The translations under genes were made by a program, and so were the position numbers. DNA of 10,263 nucleotides. Source: JBHENN01 sp046262015 (GTDB taxonomy: Bacteria; Actinomycetota; CADDZG01; WHSQ01). Below the pieces are notes generated by a model. That model was not told where the DNA came from. It was given only the letters and a program-made list of their open reading frames with translations, and ran no database searches. The stretch covers positions 1 through 10,263 of the forward strand of contig JBHENN010000114.1 of assembly GCA_046262015.1 (NCBI GenBank). The letters are read 5' to 3'. Below, in pieces: positions 1 through 5,512 of the stretch. Position 1 is the first letter of the stretch. Each line of letters begins with the position of its first letter.

Positions 1-82
1 CGAGGCGCTGCGCGAGCCGCAGACCGAGGAACCTCGAGACGCCGGTGATCAACCCCCGGCGACCTCCTGCGGCTCGGTTCAC
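1..82 (-). CDS. NAD-dependent epimerase/SDR family protein, N-terminal 27 codons only
   Basis: The minus strand from position 82 opens with GTG and runs in frame off the left edge. It encodes 27 residues containing LITGVSRFLGLRLAQRL. TGVSRFLG is a glycine-rich Rossmann nucleotide-binding loop (TGxxxxxG) of the type that starts extended SDR/epimerase proteins, here at residues 13-20. The GTG is preceded by AGGAG with a 6-base spacer, and that Shine-Dalgarno overlaps the TAG stop of the SAM hydrolase gene (92-94), so the two are probably translationally coupled. A TTG at 52-50 behind AGGAGG (68-63, 10-base spacer) is an alternative start that would leave almost no leader before the Rossmann strand. 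In actinobacteria an epimerase of this sort (galE2 in mycobacteria, from memory) lies next to the bS22 and HTH genes, as here. Substrate cannot be inferred from the fragment. Confidence 0.65.
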   Translation of the reverse strand, partial: MNRAAGGRRGLITGVSRFLGLRLAQRL

Positions 83-91
83 GAGCCGCTC

Positions 92-910
92 CTACCCACC
101 GGAGGGGCCCACGATCGCGGTCGAACCTGCGCCTGCGCGCAAGCGGGCGGCGGCGTCTCCCTTGTTCACCGCAAGCGAGATGTGGCCGTAAGAATCCTCC
201 ACGAGCACGAAATCACCCGCCTCCACCTCCGCGAACGTGCGCGCCCACGGCACGCTGACCCGGTGTCCCTCCATGCGCACCTCGAGCTCGCGGCCGTCGC
301 CGGTCTGGACCTTGGCGAGGTCGGTGCTCCCGAAGTTGAGCTGGAGATTACCGAAGCGATCCACCTGCAGGACCTCAGCATGGAGATGATCATCGTGGAT
401 CCAGGCCTGCGGTATCTCTAAGCGGACGAGGTCGGGCTCGGCAACGGGCTCTCCGAGCTCGGCGATGTCCACACCATTGGCTACGTGCGCGGCGACCGGG
501 GCGAATACGTCCCGCCCCTGGAACGTCCGTGAGACCGGCGTCAACAGGTATCTGTCGTTCGTGATCGAGATCGCGCGCGCGACGCCGCCGCGCTGGTCCA
601 CCGCGGGGAGCAGCAAGCCGTTGTCCGGCCCCACGAACACCTGGCCGTCTCCGCTCTCCATGGCCAGGGCGCGCCGGCCCGAGCCGACGCTCGGATCCAC
701 CACGGCGAGATGAACCGCGTCGGGCAAGAACCGGATCGCCTGCTGCATGACGATCGCTCCATGCCGGATGCTCTGCCGCAAGATGTAGTGATGCACGTCG
801 ACGATGCGGAGCTGTGGAGCGATCCTCAGCATCACCCCGCGGCAGACGCCGACGAACTCGTCCTGCAGACCGTAGTCCGACAGGAAGGTGACGACCCCGC
901 GCGTCTTCAT
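92..910 (-). CDS. SAM hydrolase (adenosine-forming), DUF62 / SAM hydroxide adenosyltransferase family
   Basis: The 272-residue product matches the DUF62 family across its whole length. These enzymes cleave S-adenosylmethionine to adenosine and methionine using water and are related to SAM-dependent chlorinases and fluorinases. Visible motifs are TFLSDYG (8-14, adenosine-binding Asp12), VDPSVGSGRR (71-80), VGPDNGLL (93-100), FQGRDVFAP (130-138) and DRFGNLQLN (184-192), followed by the C-terminal beta domain. From memory, archaeal PH0463 uses an Asp68-Arg75-His127 triad. Here Asp72 and Arg79 are present, but the aligned histidine, 59 residues after the Asp in both proteins, is Gln131. The start ATG (908-910) has only a weak ribosome site, and the gene begins 32 bp after bS22. 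A 6-bp hairpin lies in that gap. It is followed at 9 bp by the epimerase gene. The family call is secure; hydrolase activity is less so because of the substitution. Confidence 0.9.
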   Translation of the reverse strand: MKTRGVVTFLSDYGLQDEFVGVCRGVMLRIAPQLRIVDVHHYILRQSIRHGAIVMQQAIRFLPDAVHLAVVDPSVGSGRRALAMESGDGQVFVGPDNGLLLPAVDQRGGVARAISITNDRYLLTPVSRTFQGRDVFAPVAAHVANGVDIAELGEPVAEPDLVRLEIPQAWIHDDHLHAEVLQVDRFGNLQLNFGSTDLAKVQTGDGRELEVRMEGHRVSVPWARTFAEVEAGDFVLVEDSYGHISLAVNKGDAAARLRAGAGSTAIVGPSGG

Positions 911-915
911 ATATC

Positions 916-938
916 CCGATCCTAAGGGGCCAGATCGG
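916..938 (-). promoter_or_regulatory. Inverted repeat in the leader of the SAM hydrolase gene
   Basis: CCGATC (916-921) and GATCGG (933-938) form a perfect 6-bp stem with an 11-base loop, between the bS22 stop and the SAM hydrolase ATG. On the minus strand the 3' arm covers the only purine-rich stretch in front of the ATG, so the hairpin could limit translation or act as a weak terminator after bS22. It has no T tract. A TAGGAT hexamer (924-919), 8 bases before the ATG, lies partly in the loop and could be a -10 element. Function is inferred only. Confidence 0.3.
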
Positions 939-942
939 ACCG

Positions 943-1044
943 CTACTTGCCTTGCTGACGCCGCTGCCAGCGCGTCTTCTTGAGCATCTTGCGATGCTTC
1001 TTCTTGCGCATCTTCTTGCGGCGTTTCTTGACCAACGAGGGCAT
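943..1044 (-). CDS. 30S ribosomal protein bS22-type (AURKAIP1/COX24 domain), 33 aa
   Basis: This 33-residue, extremely basic peptide contains KKRRKKMRKKKHRKMLKKTR (6-25) and ends RQQGK. Length and pattern match the small actinobacterial ribosomal protein called bS22, seen in mycobacterial ribosome structures and related to mitochondrial AURKAIP1/COX24. It should bind 16S rRNA in the small subunit. The start is the ATG at 1044-1042, because AGAGGAGA (1058-1051 on the minus strand) sits 6 bases upstream. The frame stays open for 32 more codons to 1140, but that extension (rich in Ser, Glu and His, unlike the core) would cross the ribosome site and the end of the upstream gene. It follows the kinase-like gene by 43 bp and precedes the SAM hydrolase by 32 bp. 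The neighbouring HTH and epimerase genes support the assignment. Genes this short are often missed in annotation. Confidence 0.9.
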   Translation of the reverse strand: MPSLVKKRRKKMRKKKHRKMLKKTRWQRRQQGK

Positions 1045-1050
1045 TAGCTC

Positions 1051-1058
1051 TCTCCTCT
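1051..1058 (-). promoter_or_regulatory. Strong ribosome binding site of bS22
   Basis: On the minus strand this reads AGAGGAGA, a strong anti-16S match 6 bases before the ATG at 1044-1042. It fixes the 33-codon start and argues against the longer 65-codon reading of the same frame. Confidence 0.75.
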
Positions 1059-1087
1059 GATGTGACCGGGACCGGGCGTGACCCCGC

Positions 1088-1981
1088 TCACTCGCTTCCG
1101 AATAGATGTCGCAGATCGACGGGGCCACGAGAACGCCCATCGATGTCGATCCTGATGGAACCTAAACGAAGACCTCGCACGCCTTCGCTCACAGGCGAGA
1201 CCATGCGCAGGAAGTCTTCACCCGCGTCGTACTCGAGGACCCCGATCCCGACGCACGAACCGCTACCGTCCTCCATCCCCACGACCAGGTGGTCGAGCAG
1301 CGCCAGGTCGAACCCTACCGGCAGCGTTGGCATGAAGACGGTGGGCTTCACCCTCCAGCGCGACACCCCGCCGGCGAAATAAGCGGCGAACCTCTCTTCC
1401 CGGAGGGTCACCCGCTCCTCGATCGTCCGGGGCATGACACCCCGTGGGACCTCTACCTGGAGCACCTCGGCAGACGTGAATCGTTGCGCGACGCCAACGA
1501 GGGGCTCGAGCTCGCCCCCGCGCTCGAACGCGGCGATGTAATCGGGCTGGACGAGGTCCATCTTGTAGTACTTCAGGCCCTGGGCGTAGATGCCCGACAC
1601 GAGCCCACCGGTGTCGACCAGGATCAGGGGGACCTCCTCCTTGCGAGCACGGCTCACGAGCTTGCCGGTATTGACGACCAGCCCCAAGAGGTGCCCCTTG
1701 GGCGACAGCGACCCCACGAATCCCAACGCATCGGCGCCGGCCGGAGCGGGGGCAACCGGATCGGGACCTCTGAAGAGCTTGAGACCGACCGTGGTGGGAG
1801 GGCCGATCGTCGATTGCGCGATGTCGGCATCCACGAGGGCGACGCCGATGCCGGCGTCCACCGCGCGGCGCGCCAGCTCGAGTGCGAAGGTGGTCTTGCC
1901 CGAGTCGATCCCTCCGAGGAGAAACACCACGCCGGGTTCGCCGAGCAGTCGTTCGTATGCCTCTTCGGTCGTGATCGTCAT
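1088..1981 (-). CDS. Clp1/Grc3-type polynucleotide 5'-kinase-like P-loop protein
   Basis: The 297-residue product has the signatures of the Clp1_P polynucleotide-kinase domain. These are Walker A GGIDSGKTT (23-31), the clasp/base-contact motif DADIAQSTIGPP (51-62), Walker B-like LILVDTGG (119-126), and an arginine-rich lid-like helix with Arg190, Arg194 and Arg197. The remaining ~100 residues would be the family's C-terminal beta domain. In eukaryotes and archaea this fold phosphorylates 5'-OH ends of RNA or DNA (Clp1, Grc3/Nol9, archaeal Pnk). The role of bacterial members is not established to my knowledge, so activity and substrate are inferred. The ATG at 1981 has a weak ribosome site (GGTTGG immediately before it). 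The gene lies 99 bp downstream of the HTH gene but behind a terminator, so it should have its own promoter. It precedes bS22 by 43 bp, suggesting co-transcription with bS22 and possibly an RNA-related role. Confidence 0.8.
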   Translation of the reverse strand: MTITTEEAYERLLGEPGVVFLLGGIDSGKTTFALELARRAVDAGIGVALVDADIAQSTIGPPTTVGLKLFRGPDPVAPAPAGADALGFVGSLSPKGHLLGLVVNTGKLVSRARKEEVPLILVDTGGLVSGIYAQGLKYYKMDLVQPDYIAAFERGGELEPLVGVAQRFTSAEVLQVEVPRGVMPRTIEERVTLREERFAAYFAGGVSRWRVKPTVFMPTLPVGFDLALLDHLVVGMEDGSGSCVGIGVLEYDAGEDFLRMVSPVSEGVRGLRLGSIRIDIDGRSRGPVDLRHLFGSE

Positions 1982-2010
1982 CCAACCGCCCGACTCTTAC
2001 GTCCGGCCCC

Positions 2011-2020
2011 CTCGGCCGAG
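2011..2020. repeat. 10-bp perfect palindrome upstream of the kinase-like gene
   Basis: CTCGGCCGAG lies between the HTH-gene terminator and the start of the kinase-like gene, 30 bp before its ATG. It could be an operator in that gene's promoter region, but short GC palindromes are common in DNA of this composition. Confidence 0.25.
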
Positions 2021-2028
2021 ACTCCAAC

Positions 2029-2053
2029 AAAAAGACCGCCCCTCAGGACGGTC
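2029..2053 (-). terminator. Intrinsic terminator of the HTH gene
   Basis: On the minus strand GACCGTCC (2053-2046) pairs with GGGCGGTC, including one G-T wobble, around a TGAG loop. An 8-bp stem is followed directly by TTTTT (2033-2029). It lies 27 bp after the HTH stop codon and has the correct polarity only for minus-strand transcription. It separates the HTH transcript from the kinase-like gene and bS22. Confidence 0.85.
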
Positions 2054-2080
2054 GCGCTCTCCGAGCGGTGCCGGCGCGAG

Positions 2081-2296
2081 TCAGCCGGCGTCCATGTACC
2101 GCTGCTGGAGGTATCTCTGAACGTCGGCCTCACGGATGCGGTAGCCCCGTCCGACGCGCACCGCCGCTAGCTGTCCGGCCTTCACGATCCGGTACACCGT
2201 CATGTTCGACACGCGCAACCGGCGAGCGACTTCGGCAACGGTGAGGTAGTCCGAGGCGATGGCGTTACGCCCTGGATCATTCACCGTGTCCGCCAT
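2081..2296 (-). CDS. Excisionase/BldC-like helix-turn-helix DNA-binding protein
   Basis: This 71-residue protein is essentially one winged HTH of the MerR/excisionase type. YLTVAEVARRLRVSNMTVYR (17-36) forms the HTH, followed by KAGQLAAVRVGRGYRIREADV (39-59), which supplies the wing and last helix. The segment RVSNMTVYR is very close to the RVSKMTVYR-like segment I recall from the mycobacterial protein encoded near bS22 (Rv0500A), and more distantly resembles Streptomyces BldC. It probably binds DNA as a small regulator; the target is unknown. The ATG at 2296 is chosen because a TGCTATACT extended -10 ends 9 bp before it and no good ribosome site precedes it, implying a leaderless or nearly leaderless mRNA. 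It is monocistronic by its terminator at 2053-2029. Phage-type excisionase function is unlikely, as no integrase or att site is visible. Confidence 0.9.
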   Translation of the reverse strand: MADTVNDPGRNAIASDYLTVAEVARRLRVSNMTVYRIVKAGQLAAVRVGRGYRIREADVQRYLQQRYMDAG

Positions 2297-2305
2297 CGGA
2301 GCGGC

Positions 2306-2314
2306 AGTATAGCA
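2306..2314 (-). promoter_or_regulatory. Extended -10 promoter for a probably leaderless HTH transcript
   Basis: The minus strand reads TGC-TATACT (2314-2306), an extended -10 (TGn) plus a hexamer matching TATAAT at 5 of 6 positions. Transcription would start about 7 bases on, at 2299-2298, only two or three bases before the ATG (2296-2294). No convincing -35 is visible, as is common with extended -10 promoters. It lies in the 35-bp gap after the phosphatase gene. Confidence 0.65.
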
Positions 2315-2331
2315 GTCGCCATTTTCGACCC

Positions 2332-3126
2332 TCAGGGATCCTCGTCGAGCACGCCCCCCTCGAGCAGGTGCTCGATCGCTCGCCACGCCGGCTCGTAGAG
2401 GCGAGGGGGACGGTTGTCGTCCATCGGCACCAGGATGATGTCCTTGCCCTCTGCCCACGGCACGGCCAGAGGATGGTCGTTGATATCGGCGATCGCGATC
2501 GTCGGTATGCCACGTTCGATCGCGGCACCGGCAAAACCATGATCGGCGAGCACGAGGTCCGGCCACGGCGCCGCCTCCAGCAGCGCCTCCATCGGCGTCG
2601 CGGAATGCGTGTGCTTGAGCGAGCCCCAATCGGCGAGACATCCGACACCTCCGACGTAACGCACCTCCGCGCGACCGCCGCGCCGCCCGATCCCGAGGTC
2701 CTCGTCCTCGCGGAGCTGAAGGATCTTGCCTCCGGCGCTCCGGTACGCCTCGACCACCCGGATGTGATGGTGGAGCAAGCCGGTCGGATGGCCGGTCGCA
2801 GCGAGCAAGAGCTCGCCCGCCTCCGCCCCTCGGCGCAGCCGGCGCCCTGCCGCGACGAGCCCCGCCACCGTCAGTTGCGGCTCGATCGTCTCCTCGCAGC
2901 CGAGATCGGCGATGTCGCTCGAGCACCCGAATATCCGGCCCATGAAGCCGAGGATCTCGGCGGCCGAGTACCTCCCCAGGCCGGAGATCCCGAACGCGTC
3001 CTCCTCGCCCTCGAGCAGGCTGAAGATCTTCTCGAGGTTCTTGCCCCGAGGGTGGGACCGATGGGTCCCGGTGATGCCGCCGGCGACGAGGGCCGCGGCG
3101 ATCTCCGACTTCTTGAAGGGACCCAT
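2332..3126 (-). CDS. Actinobacterial phosphatase-family protein (GHPTG type), substrate unknown
   Basis: The 264-residue protein resembles a family annotated simply as 'phosphatase' in streptomycetes and mycobacteria. I recognise it from ATGHPTGLL (110-118), KHTHS (171-175), LADHGFAG (193-200), ADINDHPL (213-220) and VPMDDN (233-238). The cluster of His and Asp residues suggests a metal-dependent active site, but I know of no defined substrate, and it is not a canonical HAD protein (no DxDxT at the N terminus). There is no signal peptide or membrane segment, so it is probably cytoplasmic. The ATG at 3126 follows TTAGGATGCTCGC, where AGGA could be a ribosome site at 7 bases or TAGGAT a -10 element. 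It is divergent from the SDR gene with 35 bp between starts. It lies upstream of the HTH gene, which has its own promoter. The family is fairly sure; the enzymatic label is tentative. Confidence 0.75.
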   Translation of the reverse strand: MGPFKKSEIAAALVAGGITGTHRSHPRGKNLEKIFSLLEGEEDAFGISGLGRYSAAEILGFMGRIFGCSSDIADLGCEETIEPQLTVAGLVAAGRRLRRGAEAGELLLAATGHPTGLLHHHIRVVEAYRSAGGKILQLREDEDLGIGRRGGRAEVRYVGGVGCLADWGSLKHTHSATPMEALLEAAPWPDLVLADHGFAGAAIERGIPTIAIADINDHPLAVPWAEGKDIILVPMDDNRPPRLYEPAWRAIEHLLEGGVLDEDP

Positions 3127-3161
3127 GCGAGCATCCTAAGCACCGTCGACGGGAGGCCTTC
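3127..3161. promoter_or_regulatory. 35-bp divergent start region (phosphatase / SDR)
   Basis: The two start codons face away from each other across only 35 bp. The SDR side has GGGAGG (3151-3156), 5 bases before GTG. The phosphatase side has TAGGAT (3138-3133), 6 bases before ATG, which could be a -10 giving a leaderless mRNA or simply an AGGA ribosome site. The SDR promoter probably lies inside the phosphatase coding region. No -35 is evident for either. Confidence 0.35.
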
Positions 3162-3926
3162 GTGAGCACCGAGCTGTTCTCGCTGGAAGGAAAGACCGCG
3201 ATCGTGACCGGAGCATCCCGCGGGATCGGCCGTTCGATCGCACTGGGATTCGCGCGCGCCGGCGCAGATGTGGCACTCGCCGCGCGCACCGCCGAGGACC
3301 TCGACGAGGTGGCGGGGGCGATCGTCGAGACGGGACGACGCGTGGTGTCGGTGCCGACCGACGTCACGGACCGAACCCAGATCGAAGCCTTGGTCGAGCG
3401 CACGGTCGCCGAGCTCGGCAAGCTCGACATCCTGGTGAACAACACCGGCGGGACCCGGTTCGTGGCGCCGCTCGTGTCCCTGCGCCCGGACGGATGGACC
3501 AAGGCGATCGCGCTCAACCTCGACTCCGTGTTCCACGCGACGCAGCTCGGGGCGCGCGCGATGTTGGAGACCGGAGGAGGCTCGATCGTCCAGATCTCGT
3601 CGGTCGCGGGTATCCAGGGGGCTCAGGGGCTGTCGTACTACTCCGCGGCGAAGGGCGGCGTGCGGCTCTTCTCGCAAGCCGCGGCCAAGGAGCTGGCGTC
3701 GTCTGGAGTGCGCGTGAACGTCATCTCGCCGGGGTGGGTTGCCACCGACCTGAACGCGAACCTGCGTGTTGACGACGCGACCAGCAGGGTCGTTACCGAC
3801 ATGATCCCGATGGCGCGCTGGGGACGCCCGGAGGACATCGTTGGAGCGGCGCTGTTCCTCGCCTCGGACGCGTCATCGTTCGTCACCGGCACGACGGTAG
3901 TCGTCGATGGAGGTCAGACCGCGTGA
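3162..3926 (+). CDS. Classical SDR-family NAD(P)-dependent oxidoreductase
   Basis: The 254-residue protein is a complete classical short-chain dehydrogenase. It shows the cofactor loop TGASRGIG (16-23), NNTGG (93-97, a variant of NNAG), and the catalytic tetrad Asn119, Ser147, Tyr160 and Lys164 (YSAAK). It also has the PGWVATD substrate-loop region (190-196) and a C-terminal VVDGG (247-251). Arg20 in the loop and Ala40-Ala41-Arg42 after the second strand weakly favour NADP. The family reduces carbonyls or oxidises alcohols (FabG-like); the sequence does not fix the substrate. The GTG at 3162 is preceded by GGGAGG at an ideal 5-base spacing. It is the only plus-strand gene in the left two thirds and converges on the protease gene with 7 bp between stops. 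It is likely monocistronic and has no obvious functional link to either neighbour. Confidence 0.92.
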   Translation: MSTELFSLEGKTAIVTGASRGIGRSIALGFARAGADVALAARTAEDLDEVAGAIVETGRRVVSVPTDVTDRTQIEALVERTVAELGKLDILVNNTGGTRFVAPLVSLRPDGWTKAIALNLDSVFHATQLGARAMLETGGGSIVQISSVAGIQGAQGLSYYSAAKGGVRLFSQAAAKELASSGVRVNVISPGWVATDLNANLRVDDATSRVVTDMIPMARWGRPEDIVGAALFLASDASSFVTGTTVVVDGGQTA

Positions 3927-3933
3927 CGACCGG

Positions 3934-5124
3934 TCAGCGCGCGCAGCGGCCGGTCGCGACCGGCGTCGCGCGGCCGATCCCTGCTCGCACCTCGTCCTGC
4001 ACCTCGAACCCGGTCAGCGCATAGCCGGTCCGCCCGTCGGTCGTCGCCGCCGCGAACACGACTCCGGCGACGTCGCCCTCGGTCGTGACGAACGGACCGC
4101 CCGAATCACCCTGGCGCACGGGACTGCGCAGCTCGTAGATGGCGCGCGTCACCTCGGCGCGCCCGTAGATGTCCTTACCGCGCGCCCGATAGCTCGCCGC
4201 GATGGCGGCCCGGTGCCAGACCTGACGGCCGCCGCCCGCTCCCGGGAACCCCAGGGTCGCGCCCGGGGTCCCCCGACCGAGCGCGTCGGTATCCAATCGC
4301 AAGACCGGCCCGGACAATGCTCCGTCGACGTGGACGATCGCGATGTCGGTGCGAGGGTCGAATAGCACGACCGAGCCCGATACCTCGACCCCGTTGGTCT
4401 GCTGCACCGTGACCTCCTCCCCACCGGCGACCACGTGCGCGTTCGTCACCACGGTGTCCTCGCCCGCGACCCATCCGCTACCCAGCTGGGTTCCACCACA
4501 CGCCGGGACGAGGATCCGGACCGTGCTCGTCCTTGCGGCATCGACGGCGCGCCGCGCGGCGGCGTTGCTCGGCAGGTCGACCGGAGGACTCACGGATCGA
4601 GGGAGACCGACGAAGACCTGCGGGAAACCGGAGGTATCGAGGTACTGACGCAGCTCGCCGAGGACGTCGGGAGGTTGCGGCAGGGCATCGTTGAGCGAGG
4701 CCAGCACCCGCGACCTGACGAACGCGCGTGAGACGTCGCGTGACGGGGAGACGTTGGCGATGAGCGAACCGACCAACCAGAAGGAAAGCAGCACCACCCC
4801 CACCCCCAGAGCGGACCCGAGCCCGGAGTTCACCGCCCCGAGACGGACCCGCTGGGCGAGCGAGCCGAAGCGGTGACCGAGCAGATACCCCACGGTCTGG
4901 CCCACCGACACGCACACGAAGACGGTGACGAGGGAGACGACCGCTCCCTGGACGTTGTTGCCCTCGGTCACCATGTCGGCAACCTGGGGACCGAGCGCAA
5001 CGCCGAGCATCAGACCGCCGAAGCCCCCACCCAGCTCGAATACCTGACCGAGCAGACCGAGGCGCCAGCCGCGCAGCGCGGCGACGACGGCCAGGGCAAG
5101 GACGACGAGGTCGACCAGGTTCAT
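3934..5124 (-). CDS. marP: MarP-family membrane serine protease (CvpA-like N terminus plus trypsin-like domain)
   Basis: The 396-residue protein has four hydrophobic segments (about 3-18, 24-45, 60-82, 101-122) resembling CvpA. A linker and an extracytoplasmic chymotrypsin-like protease domain (about 190-390) follow. The triad is His230 (TNAHVV), Asp260 (DPRTDIAIV) and Ser341 (GDSGGP). Cys209 and Cys394 flank the domain. M. tuberculosis MarP (Rv3671c), as I recall, is 397 residues with His235, Asp264, Ser343 and a Cys214-Cys395 disulfide, so length and spacing agree closely. MarP is required for acid and oxidative-stress resistance in mycobacteria, acting on cell-wall hydrolases in the periplasm; the same role here is inferred. 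The ATG at 5124 begins the first membrane helix and is 7 bp after the stop of the upstream membrane-protein gene, implying translational coupling. An in-frame extension to 5337 overlaps that gene and is rejected. Confidence 0.9.
   Translation of the reverse strand: MNLVDLVVLALAVVAALRGWRLGLLGQVFELGGGFGGLMLGVALGPQVADMVTEGNNVQGAVVSLVTVFVCVSVGQTVGYLLGHRFGSLAQRVRLGAVNSGLGSALGVGVVLLSFWLVGSLIANVSPSRDVSRAFVRSRVLASLNDALPQPPDVLGELRQYLDTSGFPQVFVGLPRSVSPPVDLPSNAAARRAVDAARTSTVRILVPACGGTQLGSGWVAGEDTVVTNAHVVAGGEEVTVQQTNGVEVSGSVVLFDPRTDIAIVHVDGALSGPVLRLDTDALGRGTPGATLGFPGAGGGRQVWHRAAIAASYRARGKDIYGRAEVTRAIYELRSPVRQGDSGGPFVTTEGDVAGVVFAAATTDGRTGYALTGFEVQDEVRAGIGRATPVATGRCAR
3949..3964. repeat. 16-bp perfect inverted repeat at the convergent SDR/marP ends
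   Basis: GCCGGTCGCGACCGGC is a perfect palindrome inside the last codons of the protease gene, about 23 bp past the SDR stop. It could form a hairpin in RNA from either strand and so act as a bidirectional terminator, but it lacks a T tract. It may instead be an accident of GC-rich codons. Confidence 0.3.
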
Positions 5125-5131
5125 CGGTTGG

Positions 5132-5512
5132 TCAGTCGATCCCGAGACCGGTCTGCAGGGCACGGAAGGTGAGCCCGAAGCAGACGAGGCCGGCGAAGCC
5201 GAACACGATCCAGGCGACGCCCTCCATCTTGCGCGCGAACCTGTGCGCGAAGACAAGCACCACCGCCGGGAACAGGCCGCCGTACACGTAATGGAGCCAC
5301 TCGGGCCCGTTGGTCGCCGGCCGTCCGCCGATCGCATACAGGAGCCCTCCGACGAGCACCTGCAGGCCGATCGTCACCTGGAGGGCGGCGAGCAGGTTCC
5401 AGTACCCGCCCCCCGGAGCCTTGTTCCGGACGAACGCCGCGATGCTCCACACCAGCAAGAGCGCGAACCCGGCGGGGACGAGATACGCGAGGTAGCGATG
5501 GACCTCGGTCAT
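5132..5512 (-). CDS. Four-helix integral membrane protein of unknown function, 126 aa
   Basis: I do not recognise the family. The 126-residue product has four predicted membrane helices (about 7-28, 38-61, 74-91, 98-118) with short loops, and charged RNKAPGG (29-35) and RFARK (91-95) between them. Histidines lie at 5 (EVHRYLAYL), 74 (EWLHYVYGG) and 90 (VFAHRFARK). His74 and His90 are at opposite ends of helix 3, so a haem or quinone role is imaginable but unsupported. The ATG at 5512 overlaps the TGA of acuC as ATGA (5512-5509), and the stop is 7 bp before the protease start. The gene therefore sits translationally coupled between deacetylase and protease. It could assist or anchor the membrane protease, but that is inference from position only. 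The open frame continues upstream to 5926 entirely inside acuC and is disregarded. Confidence 0.85.
   Translation of the reverse strand: MTEVHRYLAYLVPAGFALLLVWSIAAFVRNKAPGGGYWNLLAALQVTIGLQVLVGGLLYAIGGRPATNGPEWLHYVYGGLFPAVVLVFAHRFARKMEGVAWIVFGFAGLVCFGLTFRALQTGLGID

Noticed and set aside
1045..1140. N-terminal extension of bS22 to 65 residues
   Set aside because: It would overlap the end of the kinase-like gene and pass through the strong ribosome site. Family length is 33 residues.
1289..2170. Plus-strand open frame of 293 codons opposite the kinase-like and HTH genes
   Set aside because: It crosses two real minus-strand genes and a terminator and shows low-complexity antisense composition.
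2081..2296. Excisionase-like HTH as a sign of a mobile element
   Set aside because: There is no integrase, att repeat or phage gene nearby, and the sequence fits the chromosomal actinobacterial HTH found beside bS22.
2081..3517. 478-codon minus-strand reading that fuses upstream sequence to the HTH protein
   Set aside because: The upstream part overlaps the SDR and phosphatase genes in the wrong frame. The HTH has its own promoter directly before the ATG at 2296.
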